A stretch of 64,000 nt of DNA from Sialis fuliginosa (lineage: Eukaryota > Arthropoda > Insecta > Megaloptera > Sialidae), in NCBI GenBank assembly GCA_961205875.1, contig OY540817.1, positions 17,457,001-17,521,000 of the forward strand. The letters run 5' to 3'. This document shows, one piece after another, positions 1 to 11,268 of this stretch. The stretch's first letter is position 1. Every line of letters begins with the position of its first letter. The notes under the pieces are model-generated. The model was not told where the DNA came from. It made no database searches and saw only the letters and a list, made by a program, of their open reading frames with translations. Position numbers and translations under genes: made by a program.

Positions 1-2
1 TT

Positions 3-1126
3 TGCCATCACTGGGAAGCAACATTTTCATTAAGAAGAGACAATAAATCAACATTAGTGAATGATTTAATTAATCAGTTTAAAATACTACGAGAACCTCT
101 GGGATACTCTTTGGTAAATATCACAAATATTTAACATATCTTATGTATCATTTGTTTTGCTCTTTTGATTAAATTTATTAAAGTTATACTTCTTTATGCT
201 CGTTGAGGGTAAAATTTTAGTAATGCAACGGAAATGAAACGCTATGAAACACGCCAAAGAAGTATAACTTCTAACATGTGTATATAAGTATACACCCAAT
301 TTTCTTTTAATTACATAATTTTGCTTTTTGGATAAAACAATTTAATCTTATTGCAGATTGAATCCGATTTTAAACAATTGTATCCAGAAAATACTATGAA
401 TTTACTACTGAATTGGGAGAACTTTTTTAAAAAATTAAAAGACACTCAAAAATTAGACAAAACTGGACAAAATTTGTTAACTATTCTAGAATCAACCAAT
501 GATTTAAGTATGTTATATATATATATACATATATAATATATATACCTACAATAGTTTAAAATATAAATGTTATATTTTATTTAATTATTTGTAGATTCTC
601 AACATGCTTTACAAATCTCCTTACTACCGTACTTTATTCCGCCGAAGGGTCATACAAGGAAAGGTAAAAGCCACTGGAAACCTTCAATAATAGAATCCCA
701 AGAAGGAATACTAGTAAATGTTAAAGTAATAAATCTAATTGGTTTCAATGTTAAAATTAATTATACTAAGATTGTTTATATTTTTAGATAGCAGGAGACG
801 TATACAACACTATATCAAATAAGAAAATTAAAATGCAAAGGCTCGGGCTACCAGTGCAACCTTATATATTAACAGTTGGAAATACCAATAAAATTGAGGT
901 TAGTTATCTCATTATAGAAGATATTATATACAAAATAGACTCTGTTTTGAAATGTTTTGATTTATGTTTCAAATCGTTTCACGCACTAAATGCTAAATAT
1001 TGTTACGAATCTGAGCACATATGGCTTCTTATTCAATTAAGCTTATATAAAATTGAAACACAATATGATAAAAAAATACCTTATGTCTGTAGTATAATGA
1101 GAGCAATGGAAAATATTGATCACTAA
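3..1126 (+). CDS. 3' part of an unnamed multi-exon protein-coding gene (partial, 5' end outside window)
   Basis: Four exons join in one open frame: 3-113, 357-507, 595-713 and 788-1126, ending in TAA. All three introns are short (81-243 bp), begin with GT, end in AG, and keep phase (0, 1, 0). The encoded C-terminal part is about 180 residues. It starts with a Trp-containing segment (HHWEATFSLRR), then a segment with IESDFKQLYPENTM, and later PPKGHTRKGKSHW, GDVYNTI, GLPVQPYILTVG and a Trp/Leu-rich stretch ending near KKIPYVCSIM. I recall this type of C-terminal half from large families of uncharacterised insect proteins but cannot name a domain or function. No membrane segment or signal is visible here. 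The exon structure and even codon-level openness support a real gene. Exon 4 alone could be read from the Met at 833, but the upstream exons make that start unlikely. Confidence 0.75.
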
Positions 1127-1176
1127 CAAATTTTATTCATTTAATTATGCTGTGTTTGTAAAAAAAAAATCCATAC

Positions 1177-1182
1177 AATAAA
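1177..1182 (+). terminator. AATAAA poly(A) signal of the partial gene
   Basis: A canonical AATAAA lies 51 bp after the stop codon of the partial gene at the window start. It supports 1126 as the true end of that coding sequence. Confidence 0.6.
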
Positions 1183-1274
1183 TTGTTTAATTTTTCATAT
1201 TAAATGTAATCACTATCTATCAAATAAACATAATATACATATGTATATAGATGCGAACAAATAATTGTAGTTGA

Positions 1275-1487
1275 AGTTTTGAAGAACTATCAGTTTTTAA
1301 AAAACATTTAAATACAAAGCATGATTCATTTAAAATTGATAAATACCAAAAAAATATATCTCTTAATTTTAATATTCTATCTATAAGTACTCAAAATAAT
1401 GATTTGGTGGGAGGAAGTACACCCTTAATTGAAGCAGTTGAAAACAACACAATTATTAAAACCAATAGGTACTGTATAGTGCTTTAA
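1275..1487 (+). other. Open frame without ATG, possible decayed exon
   Basis: About 70 codons are open here, with a coding-like composition (reads SFEELSVFKKHLNTK then IDKYQ and GGSTPLIEAVENN). There is no Met and no clean AG acceptor in the right phase. A donor-like AG|GTACTG sits at 1467-1474. It could be a relic of a duplicated neighbour exon or chance. I do not recognise the sequence. Confidence 0.2.
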
Positions 1488-2170
1488 AAATAAAGACAAA
1501 AAAACCTTATAATTCGTGTAATTAATATTATAAGTTTTGTTGCAATATAAAATTTTCCATTGCTCAAAACGTGAAGAATAAATACAGTAGAATAATTTAA
1601 ATTAGATAAAAGAATGCAAGAATATGTATGTTAAATTAATATTGTATGCATGTAAATGCAAATCATAATAATTAGTGTTTACGTTTTTAAATATAAAACA
1701 AACATCAACATTATTAAACAAAATATACTCAAGTAATCCAAAAAAAGGTAATTTATTTATACTAGAACAATAAGTAATCGAACCTACTTTATTAGTATTT
1801 TCTATTGTCTTTATCCAGTCTACAGTTATAACTTTTGTTTATAAATGTACTTGGAAATTTGTGAAAAAATTGATATTGTCCTGTAACTCGTTAATGTCTA
1901 CATTCTACATATTGTACCTGACTGGTACTATTTATTACTAAATGTTATTCAAACTGTGTTACGAAATTATTAATTTGTATTGAATGTATATTAACTTTTT
2001 ATAATTTTAATATAATATAAATAATTAAATATATAAATAAAATGTTAATGATAATTTAATATAGTAATTATTATTATTAATTTAATATAATAATTTATAA
2101 AATAAAATGTTTCACATGTGAATTATATCGTTTTTTTAACTTATTCTTTTTTCACAGAAAATGATTATTT
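1488..2170. other. AT-rich intergenic DNA
   Basis: No gene or clear repeat is seen. The stretch is very AT-rich with short TA/AAT runs, especially around 1990-2100. Confidence 0.5.
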
Positions 2171-2394
2171 CGGAAAATATTGACTAAAAATGATATACTT
2201 TAATTGAAATGTTTATTATTCTAAAAATGTTTCAATCAGTTCAATATTACAGGTACAATACTCAGTTCTACTCGGTGAAATGTTTTTACTTTGTTAACTG
2301 GATATTGTTGTTGTAATTATATATTGATGGAAACATTTTTGGAATAATAAACGTTACATTTTAAGGTATATCTTTTTTAGTCAATATTTTACCG
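2171..2394. mobile_element. Palindromic MITE-like element
   Basis: The two ends are inverted copies of each other: CGGAAAATATTGACTAAAAA at 2171 matches the complement of the last bases up to 2394. A second matching block lies further in (around 2209-2240 against 2325-2356, both containing TTTATTATTC.AAAAATGTTTC). The whole 224 bp could fold into a long hairpin. No coding capacity is present. Family unknown. Confidence 0.6.
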
Positions 2395-2406
2395 AATGTA
2401 TATATT

Positions 2407-2760
2407 TTGAATCAACTAATCCATTTGTTTAAACAAATCAAACATTTGGTTGTTATTACTAAATAAAACAGTAGTATCAAAAAAATATAAAGTTGAATCA
2501 ACCATATTAGTTAGTTATTTTAAAAACCCATAGAGTAGTATTAACAAAAATAAATGGTTGAATTAACAATATTATTTGGTTTCTTTAATAAAACCATTTA
2601 GTTGTATTAAAAAAATAAATAGTTGAATTAACAAAAGTATTTGTTTTTTTTAACAAAGCCACTTAATTGTATTAAACAAATATATGATTGAATTAACAAT
2701 AGCATTTGGTTTCTTTAACCAACTTATTTGGTTATTTTAACCAAATATTTATCATTGACC
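2407..2760 (+). repeat. 65-bp tandem minisatellite
   Basis: The landmark TTGAAT(T/C)AAC recurs at 2493, 2558, 2623 and 2688, exactly 65 bp apart, with a related start at 2407. Each unit also carries ATTTGGTT.CTTTAA and (T)TGTATTAA. From about 2700 to 2960 the same ACCAAATATTT / AAATATTTGGT words continue in both orientations without a fixed period. Confidence 0.65.
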
Positions 2761-3900
2761 AAATATTTTAGTTAAAAATATAGAATAATTGGCTAACTTG
2801 AAAAAATATTGGGTTGACTCAGTCTAATATTTGGTCCAATTTACTAAATATTTTCAACAAGTAAATTTGGTCATTTGAACCAAATCTGGGGTTGCCCGTA
2901 TTTGACCAAATTTTTTGGTTCAATTTAACTATGATAGGTAAATTCAACTAATCTTTTTTTTCAGTGTAATGAAAAATAGTTCCATAGCGCGGTAACATAT
3001 GATACATAAACGTAACACGTACCGTATAGACCGATATAAAATCCATAAAATACACCTGTAAATAGGAGGTACATGGACAAGATTCTTCTAACTACTTTTG
3101 TCTTTTTGTTCGATTATCCATTTCAATTTTTTTAACTGCTTGGTTGCGTTTATTAACCCTTGTTTTATACGTAGGTCGCCTTTTACGCCGCGCCGGTATA
3201 TACGGTATGTAACGTAAAACTAAACCACTGAATATCATTATTTACGGTTATATTTTAGGGACAACACTGTTAATAAAATATCGTGTAGAATGTATAGAAA
3301 AAGATGGTTTTGAGAAAACACGAATTTTGTGTATTAAATTTTTGTGGTTATAAAGATAGTACTTTAAAGTACATATCTTTCCCCTATAAAACGAACTTTT
3401 ACTTTTCACTGTACGATTTTTTTCGCCGAGATATAATTTCGAAAAAAAATAAATTATATCTTCAAACTATTATTTCTCGACGAAAAAAATCGTATAGTTT
3501 TACTTTAAAGCGAAAAGAGTTGTAGTTAAATGAGATGAATTATTTGTAAGGAAAGGGTTGAGTAAAAACACGTTCAAATATAAAAAAAACTAAGCTTAGA
3601 GCTTGTAACTCATAAACGAAACATGATATAAAAATTCTAAAAACACCAATCACCTCTATACAAAAAAGTACTTTAAGAAACCGCAAATAAAAAGTATATA
3701 TCTACTTTGACAAAAAAGTTATAGCCATTTAAAGAAATTCGTAATTTTAAGATTTTTAGATGTACCGCCTAAACCCCATAGAATTAAAAAAAATATATGA
3801 TATATATATATACATATATTCGACGCCAATCCAATAAAAAACTTTTTAAAAAACCGACTTCAAAAACTGTTAAATTTAATTATTATATACTTTTCAGTAT
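2761..3900. other. Intergenic DNA with one small hairpin, no gene
   Basis: No supported gene. The open frame 3304-3525 (73 codons, Lys/Phe/Tyr rich) overlaps the hairpin at 3412-3494 and resembles nothing I know, so I treat it as chance. Lower AT at 3120-3220 has no recognised content. Confidence 0.5.
3412..3494. repeat. Inverted repeat (hairpin)
   Basis: TACGATTTTTTTCGCCGAG at 3412 is mirrored by its near-exact complement ending at 3494. The loop contains further complementary ATATAATTT / AAATTATAT. Confidence 0.6.
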
Positions 3901-4463
3901 TTTCAGGGTTTTTTTGAAGACGGTTATATTTTTTTGTTAAAAAGTTTTGTATATTTAATAATACCTACGAAAATGTTATTTTCAAAATACCTTACAAAAG
4001 ACCGAACGGATTTTAGAAAAAATATTCAGGTTCCCCACCCCTTCCTTAAGTAGTTTAATTAAATGAGAATTAAAAAAATATATATTTTTTAGAAATATTT
4101 ATTTTTGATTTCTGAAAAATATATCACTAAAAAACTACTGGACTATAATATCTAATAACTATATGCATCCGGAATAACATTTTCGGTTTTTTTGAAGATG
4201 GTTATATTTTTTTCTTAAAAAGTTTTTTATATTTAATAATACCTATATACGAAAATGTTATTTTCAAAATACCTTACAAAAGACCGAACGGAGATTAGAA
4301 AAAATCTTCAGGTTCCCCACCCCTGCCTTAAGTCGTTTAATTAAATGAGAATTAAAAAATATATAGATATTTTTTATAAATATTTATTTTTGTTTTCTGC
4401 AAAATATATCACTAAAAAACTACTGGACTAACTTGGGAATATGCATTCCGATTAACATTTTCC
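3901..4463 (+). repeat. Two-copy tandem repeat, unit about 280 bp
   Basis: Copy one (3901-4180) and copy two (4181-4463) share long blocks such as ACAAAAGACCGAACGGA, CAGGTTCCCCACCCC and CACTAAAAAACTACTGGACTA in the same order. They differ by scattered substitutions and small indels. No coding frame is conserved between them. Confidence 0.75.
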
Positions 4464-4842
4464 ATAATTTGAACAATTTTCACCCCCAAATTAAAACAAA
4501 AGTAGATAATACAATCTAAAAGAAGAAGTATCGATACTAGAGAAAAATTCAAACAATAAAATATCAGTTTACACAATTTCTTCACAACAGTATGCAGAGT
4601 CAGCACGCTCAACAACATAACGAGCTAAACTAGCACAAAAAAGGCTGGATTGCCAATAGAACATATCCAAAGATGACGCTAATAATATGTTCATAGTACA
4701 CTGAGTGTGTGTATTGTCTTTTATATCCAATTGACACGTTTTTCTTTGTGTGTTTTATAGCGCTATACATATAATATGTCACATAAAGCCTCAAAGTCAG
4801 CAAGAAGCACTTTCATGCAAAAAAGAAGTAAGAAAAACCATA
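4464..4842. other. Intergenic DNA, nothing recognised
   Basis: No gene, repeat boundary or RNA is evident in these 379 bp. Confidence 0.4.
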
Positions 4843-5464
4843 GGTATATCCAGTTCCGGCCTTAGCAAATCTGGCGCCCTGGGCGAGATTTATATTTCCG
4901 CCCTCTTTCCCCCTAAAAAATGTTAAAAAATCACCGAAAATGTCTATTAAAATTGATAAATTAACAAATAAGTTGAATAATTCATATCTCAGCTTGGCGC
5001 GATCCTACAGACTCAAACTTTTTTTTTTAAATATAACTTACATCATTAACTTTAAGACTATCAAATGCCCTAAGACCGTCGAGACCTCCTTCCCCTATTA
5101 TGAACAAATTAAAATTGATAAATCAACAAATAAGTTGATTAGTTAGTATCTCAGCTAATACCTTATTAAAGGTTTTCTGGGTTAGTTAGTTTAGTTTCTG
5201 TTAGTTAGCAGCTATCAAATAATTGATTTTATTTACAAATTAACATTGTTTATATTTAGCTATATTTTTTGCTTAATCGGGTTTAACTGATCGACATAAA
5301 ATTTAAAGATAAAAAGAATTATACTCAAAAATTACAGCCTGTACACTGATTTAAACCAAAAAAAATACTTATGCTCCATTGTGAGATGCCCAACCTGGCC
5401 TGGCGCCCCGGGCGGTCGCCTTGATTCCCCCCCCCCCCCCCCCTAAAGCCGGTACTGGGTATAT
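4843..5464. mobile_element. Inverted-repeat DNA element with GC-rich ends
   Basis: The left end (TATATCCAGTTCCGGCCTTAG) is matched by the complement of the right end (TATACCCAGTACCGGCTTTAG). Just inside both ends sit GGCGCCC-containing blocks and, at 5427-5443, a run of 17 C. The interior is AT-rich with two GATAAATCAACAAATAAGTTGA-like stretches at about 4953 and 5117. No transposase frame is seen, so it is non-autonomous. It could be hAT-like, but no clear target duplication is visible. Confidence 0.55.
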
Positions 5465-5469
5465 CCTTC

Positions 5470-5655
5470 ATATATGCCTATCTAATATCAGGAATCGAGT
5501 GGATATTGCTAACTTTATTATTATTGGAATTGGAAAATCGATAAGAATAACGTATTAGTAATTTTTCCAATATAAACAACGGCGTTATTAAAATGACACA
5601 AAAAACATCGAATCTCAAAAATATTTTTTTAAATATCCTTTTAAAATTAAAAAAG
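5470..5655 (+). repeat. Diverged copy of a dispersed repeat (related to 28900-29078)
   Basis: The words GAATCGAGTG, ATTGCTAACTTT and TTATTATTGGA occur here and at 28917-28955 in the same order and orientation. The end sequences are eroded. Confidence 0.45.
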
Positions 5656-5662
5656 GCGATTA

Positions 5663-6016
5663 CAGTAAGGTCTCTTTTTACGCGGATTTTTTTATGCGGA
5701 TTTGAAGTTACGCAGTGCGATTTTTCATGCAAATTTAGGGATTCCCCGTTTCGGTGAGTGGGGTATCAAATGAGAGCTGACAATTCAAGGAATTAAAAAA
5801 TTTGATTATTAAAATCTTCGTTTAACTAGATTTCGCACCAGTTCACAAACGGTGCCGAGTTGTATTTCAGATACTGAAAATAATTCTGATGAAAATTGTT
5901 GTTTATTTTTTGGTTTGGTTTTACGCGGTTTTAGAAAATTATGGAACGTAACTATTTTTAATTTTACAATGTAAATAATGTCTCAGAACGTATCTACCAC
6001 AAAAGAGACCCTACTG
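5663..6016. mobile_element. Tigger/pogo-like MITE with TA duplication
   Basis: The element begins CAGTAAGGTCTCTTTT and ends with the complement of CAGTAGGGTCTCTTTT. It is flanked by TA on both sides (5661-5662, 6017-6018). Repeated ACGCGG words lie just inside. The CAGTA end and TA target are those of pogo/Tigger members of the Tc1/mariner superfamily. No open frame of note. Confidence 0.65.
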
Positions 6017-6019
6017 TAT

Positions 6020-6358
6020 CCATTAATAGTAAATTGAGAGGGGGGGGGGGTGTAACATGAAAACTAAAAAAAAGGCTCTTCAAAAACTTCAGGAGAGCGC
6101 AAAAGTAATTTTTAACAACGAAAAAATAGGTATTCATTAATAGTAAATTGAGAGGGGGGGGGGGGTGACATCAAAACTAAAAGAAGCTCTTCAAAAACTT
6201 CAGAAGAGCGCAAAAGTAATTTTTAACAACGAAAAAATAGGTATTTATTAATAGTAAATTGAGAGGGGGAGGAGGGGGGGGTGACATGAAAACTAAAAAA
6301 AGGTTATTCAAAAACTTCAGGAGAACGCAAAAGTAATTTTTAACAACGAAAAAATAGG
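6020..6358 (+). repeat. Three-copy tandem repeat, unit about 112 bp, with G-runs
   Basis: Units start near 6020, 6134 and 6245 with ATTAATAGTAAATTGAGAG followed by a run of G. Each also contains CTTCA(A)AAACTTCAG(A/G)AGA and TTTTTAACAACGAAAAAATAGG. The array abuts the right end of the Tigger-like element. Confidence 0.75.
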
Positions 6359-6592
6359 TTAGCTACACATTTTTTTTATGATGTAAATAAATTTAAAAAA
6401 TTATTCGTGAAAAATGGTTAAAAAAAATACCTACCTAAACAATATTGGCTTAAGTTCTGACGAGACGGTATCAACTTTATTTATGTCTCGTCTAAATTCT
6501 CGTCAAGAATCTCGGTCTTAAAAGATTATCAATAATTAGTAAACATTTACTATTTAAAATTAATCATTAAATCAATAATTAAAGTTAATATA

Positions 6593-7126
6593 CAGTAAAA
6601 GCTCTTTATTCGCGGGGTATATGTTCCATAAATATGCCGCGAATACAGAAACCGTGAATACGGAATGGTAATTTATATGGGATTATAGGGGATACGTTCC
6701 TAGGTGACAAAATAAATAAACAAATACAATATAAAAAAATCAATTTAATTGAAGTTTTTGACCATATTGATTAATTATTATCTTCAGGCTTAGGCAATGG
6801 TTTAAAGAATTTTGTAATTTTTTCTTGCTTGGCAGTTTTTAAAAGCTCCTTCAATTCAGACTGATATTCAGCAGTGGCATTAGCAATTTGCCTCTTAAAA
6901 ATAAGACTTCGTTCCATAGACGAATCAATTTTCATAAAGAAATCACAAAGCTCATTTGCCATTCTTAAACCTTCACTAAGATTTTTCAAATTAAATGTCA
7001 CGTTTCCTGATTAGATCCGCGAATAAAGAAATCTTTAGCCGCGAATATAGGAATTGGGTCGCATTTTTTTAATCCGCGAATAGTGAAAACGCGAATGAAG
7101 GAAGCGCGAATAAGGAGCTTTTACTG
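6593..7126 (-). mobile_element. Tigger/pogo-like transposon remnant with TA duplication
   Basis: Ends are CAGTAAAAGCTCTTTATTCG and its near-perfect inverted partner, flanked by TA at 6591-6592 and 7127-7128. Subterminal CGCGAATA words repeat inside both ends. The element keeps a 76-codon piece of transposase on the minus strand but is far too short to be autonomous. Confidence 0.8.
6771..7001 (-). pseudogene. C-terminal fragment of a Tigger/pogo transposase
   Basis: The 76-residue frame (starts MTFNLKNLSEGLRMANEL, later KFFKPLP near the end) looks like the charged, helical C-terminus of Tigger-type transposases, which often ends in a KIT.(Y/F)F motif. Here KITKFF is present near the end. The DNA-binding HTH and DDE catalytic parts are absent. 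The assignment rests on the motif and on lying inside an element with Tigger-like ends and TA duplications. Confidence 0.5.
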
Positions 7127-7261
7127 TACATAACTTTCGTTATATTTCAAAATTCATATAATTATTTTTCTCCGTATGTATTTTTTCAATTTCTGTGCAC
7201 GCCACTGATTCAAACAACCTAATATTTCCAACTCATCCTATATAGATATCACTAACAGCAT

Positions 7262-7455
7262 CATAACGGCCGTCAAACTCTATCTGTAACATTAACAAGG
7301 CCAATGGTCGGATGATTGGCCCGGTTACAGTAATTGGGCGCCCGGCGTGTCACGGCGGGTACTGATTTTCCAATCACGATCGTGACTCCGGGCTGGAGCT
7401 CATTACGGAGTTATCTTGTTATTTTGTAACGACACTGCTGTCACTTAATTGACGC
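7262..7455. promoter_or_regulatory. GC-rich island of unknown role
   Basis: This block is much richer in GC than its surroundings. It holds GGGCGCCCGGCG at about 7336, ATTGG/CCAAT words (7314 region, about 7370) and the palindromic ATCACGATCGTGA at 7374. No open frame, inverted terminal ends or repeat copy is seen in the window, so a cis-regulatory or conserved non-coding element is possible. That role is inference only. Confidence 0.25.
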
Positions 7456-8100
7456 TTGATAGAATTTATGTTCACACTGTTAATAAGTTTGCATTATTAT
7501 GTAATAGTTCAAATTGAGCTTGAAAATAATAAAATTCTTACAATTTTAATATTTTATTAATTGTTAGAAATTCTGACCTAACTTATTCAATATAAAATGT
7601 TAGTTTAATAACATCAATATCACCACATGATTACCCTTTTCATTTTTTTTAGAAGTGAGATCCAAAAGTCGTTCGTTCCATTTTAAAAAATAATCCAAAT
7701 TATTGAAAGAATGCCAAAAATTCTTCCAAAATCCACTGCATCTCCATTATTTTTTAAAATGGATCGAACGAGTTTTGGAATTCACCTCCTCATATGCTCG
7801 AATTCACTATCATATACTTAGCATAAACAAAATCTAGGGTTTTAAGCTTTCGAACAGTGAAAGTTCCATCAAAATCGGTTCAGTAGTTTTTGTGTTAAGT
7901 TAGAACAAACAAACAGAATCCGAAATTCTAAAAACAACGTATAATGCTACTCTAGACTTATATTTTATTTTTTACTTTTACAGATATTTGTGAGAATATA
8001 ATACATATATGATAAATGAAAGTTAAATAAATTGATTAAGCTTTCTTATATCTCATATTTAACTTCCAATAATGTACAACTCGTTTTAAGTAAGTATATA
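7456..8100. other. Intergenic DNA with a hairpin and a transposon-tail motif
   Basis: No gene. It contains the hairpin at 7651-7790. A phrase like ATCAAAATCGGTTCAGTAG at 7869, followed by AACAAACAAACAG, is often seen in insect interspersed repeats. Confidence 0.4.
7651..7790. repeat. Hairpin inverted repeat, arms about 45 bp
   Basis: The left arm around 7654-7698 (GTGAGATCCAAAAGTCGTTC then GTTCCATTTTAAAAAATAAT) is mirrored by the complement of 7747-7787. The loop is about 45 bp. Confidence 0.7.
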
Positions 8101-8664
8101 AGGTACTGGCACCAGTCTTATATATGACCGCAGTAATAGCTATTTTTTAATTAAATGTACTGAATTAGAAATATTTATTGATATTTGATTATTACCATTT
8201 CTGAATATTAATCTATATATATGTACATTTAACTGTCTTACAGCGTGATTTGATGACAAAATAGGTGTCAAAATGGTGGACATTTAAACTAATTATTAGT
8301 ATAATTTATTTATTAATTATTATATTATCATAGCAACTGCTTAACATTATTTCAAATTTGACGGTTCTTTCTTTTATATCTTTTGTGTCATAGTACTTAT
8401 CATTTTGTAATCAAGTGTTCATCACTGCGTGCTCATTACTGGTTTAACTCTATCCATTATCGGAGAAAAAACATAAACAAAATAAAAGGCTATAATTTAA
8501 AAAAACAAACCATATTTTCGGACTTTGGTAATTAAATTGATTAAATAAAGAGTTACTTGTTTTATTAGTAATATGAGTTCATGAGAATTACAAAAAATAA
8601 GTCCGTCAATCAGAAAAACAGTAAACCTTGTTCTTACAGCGACCATAACTGGTGCCAATACCTT
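8101..8664 (+). mobile_element. MITE family A, copy 1
   Basis: The element starts AGGTACTGGCACCAGT and ends with the inverted version (ACTGGTGCCAATACCT), with TA on each side. The interior shares long stretches with copies at 10723, 15863, 25571, 34881 and 44853, for example TACTGAATTAGAAATATTTR, TCTTACAGCGTGATTTG and GTCAAAATGGTGGACATTTA. TA target duplication suggests a Tc1/mariner-type origin. No transposase is encoded. Confidence 0.85.
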
Positions 8665-9621
8665 ATGTTTGAATGACATATTTTAGGTCTTTCAAAAGGA
8701 AAAAAATGATAGGAATGTTTGAACGGCCATTTCTTAAGTCTTTCATTTAAAAAAATTATTCGTAAATATCAATCAATGACTTTTTTAGTCACCGCGCTGG
8801 GCCCCTTTAGACCCGGGACTAGAGTACATATATTGTGGCTATGTTTATAATGTTTAAACCATATATTAGAAAATGTTATTACAGTATCAATGAATATGCT
8901 TCTTAGTGACTTTGTATTTTTTTTTCTTTTCCATTCATGCTATATTATGTATTCTTTTGTATTTATTTTTTCTTTAACTTATGGTTATTCAGCTCTTATT
9001 AAAAGTTAAATTTAATTAAGTTTATTATTATTATTATTATTATAAATTAGATTAATATGACCTAACAAAAATTTTTAAAATATTCGCGTTCATACCATTT
9101 AGTCGTTGATTGATAACAAAACAAGATATTATTTGTGACATATCGCCCCAGGTATCATGACTTGCTGTGATTAGAATCGTTTAAAGTTTATACAGTAACA
9201 AGACACTGGCTTGAGGCCGCAGGCAACGACATAATTGCAGATATTCATCCCCGTCTTGTTCGTGATTGTGCCTTTACTTTTATAATCAATTTACAACAAG
9301 TAATAGGTGAATCTTGACTCCTTTGTGCAGGAAGTATGGAGTATTATAGTGTTTTCATCAATTAAGAGTGTGTGATCTATCTTAGTGATCATGAAAATTA
9401 ATGGTATAAGATTACTTACAGCTTATATTGTTTAAACCAATCAGAGTTCTTAAGCTGATTTTAAGTAAAAAGTGTATTACTGAATAATAAATTTAATTTT
9501 CTTATTGTTAGTACATTTCACTATTTGAAAAATAATCTTATTTCACAAAACAAATACCAACTTAACAATAAACAACTAAACTTCATAATTCAGAATTTTC
9601 TCAAATATGTAGAGTTGCATG
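8665..9621. other. Intergenic DNA, no gene seen
   Basis: No supported coding region. It includes a short GC-rich piece near 8795-8822, a (TTA)n run near 9027-9043 and a less AT-rich, repeat-free patch at 9140-9330 without recognised motifs. Confidence 0.4.
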
Positions 9622-9918
9622 CAAAAGTGATCGACCAGTTTTCTTTGAAATTTGCTAATCACAAACTTAGTAGACTCCTAACCTAACCTCCCATTTGATT
9701 TTTATAATATTTAAATTATTTCTCCATGTACTAAACAAAGACAGATATTTTAAAACGCATTTGCTAGATAAAGAATTACTATTCGTTTTTAGTACTCATA
9801 TAAAAATGATGTAACTATATAAACTCCGCACTAGAAAAAGATAGCCAATGATGTTTGTCTTAATATTTTTGAATCTGTTGTAAGCGATTCTGACCTTTAG
9901 GATGGCAGACGACTTTTG
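9622..9918 (+). mobile_element. Dispersed inverted-repeat family B, copy 1 (internally deleted)
   Basis: Ends are CAAAAGTGATCGACC and GACGACTTTTG (inverted partner). The interior matches copies at 14736, 25268 and 38699, for example AACAAAGACAGATATTTT and AATGATGTTTGTCTTAATAT. This copy lacks the middle of about 150 bp present in 14736-15180. Confidence 0.75.
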
Positions 9919-10722
9919 AAACCAATAGTACAAGACAGAATTACTAAAAATTTAAACAGTTGAATCCAGCTAAAATTATAAAATAATTTAGTTTTCAGTT
10001 ATCACATTCAAAGTATTTATATATTAAACGTAATTTTATATACTTGTCAGTCTTGTCAGCTATATTAGTTTGGTAGATAGATACTTCATTCAAATTTTAT
10101 TCCTGTTTAATGAATTTTAATTTAAAAATATGCAATTCATTAATAATTCAAGAACTCATTATTCTTAAGATCGGTGATATTTAAAAAATGCTGAAAATTC
10201 ATGTTTTTAAGAGCTGCAAATTGATGAGCTTTGAAAATGATCTCACCATGCATGGACATTGTTATTTACTAATGTATCAATCCATAAAATATCATTATTG
10301 AATTATGAATGCAATTTTCAATTACAAATTTAAAGATTAACTTTATAATGGCTATTAAACTTACATCTTACTGCAAAAAACTCTGAGGTAAAAGCAATGT
10401 TTTTCAGATTTTATTGGATAAGATATATCTATAATTAACCAACCAAACGCCATTTTTTCAATAAAAAGATATAAAAAGCAATGAGATGTGTTAGTGCATA
10501 GCAGTGTCCGACATATTCATGATTAATAATTTAATAATATTACTGCTTAATATAAATATCAATACCAGTTAAATATATTGGTTTAATAAAAATAAATAAT
10601 TTCAATACAATTTAATTATTAATATTCTGATACCTGCATTAGCAAATCGACACTCGATATTTACAAACGATAGTTACCAACTGTTTCTCTCAAACTTAGT
10701 TGGATCAACATAACATTACATA
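9919..10722. other. AT-rich intergenic DNA
   Basis: No gene, RNA or repeat boundary recognised in about 800 bp. Confidence 0.4.
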
Positions 10723-11268
10723 AGGTACTGGCACCAGTCTTGGATAAGACCCCATTAATGGCTATTTTTTAAAATTAAATGTACTGAATTAGAAATATTT
10801 GTTGATATTTGATTACTACCATTTCTGAATATTAATCTATATACATTTAACTGTCTTACAGCGTGATTTGGTGACAATCGGCCAATAGGTGTCAAAATGG
10901 TGGACTTTTAAACTATAATTATTAGTATAATTTATTTATTAATTATTATATTATCATAGCAACTGCTTTACATTGTTTCAAATTTGATGATTCTTTCTTT
11001 TATATATCTTTTGTGTCGCAGTACTTATCATTTTTTAATCATTAGCAAGTGTCCATCACTGCGTGCTCATTACTGGTTTTACTTTATGCTATAATTTCAA
11101 AAACAAACTATATTTGCGGATTTTGGTATAAATTAAATTGATTTAATAAAGAGGTACTTGTTTTATTAGTAATGGGAGTTTATGAGAATTACAAAAAAGA
11201 AGCCCACCAAAATTAAAAAAACTGTATAACTTGCTTTTTAAAGGGGCCAAGACTGGTACTAGTTCTTT
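10723..11268 (+). mobile_element. MITE family A, copy 2
   Basis: The left end is intact (AGGTACTGGCACCAGT after TA). The right end has decayed (ACTGGTACTAGTTCTTTCT). The interior is collinear with copy 1, and the end near 11268 is approximate. Confidence 0.8.

Noticed and set aside
3304..3525. 73-codon open frame
   Set aside because: Overlaps a hairpin, is Lys/Phe/Tyr rich and has no recognisable feature or splice support.
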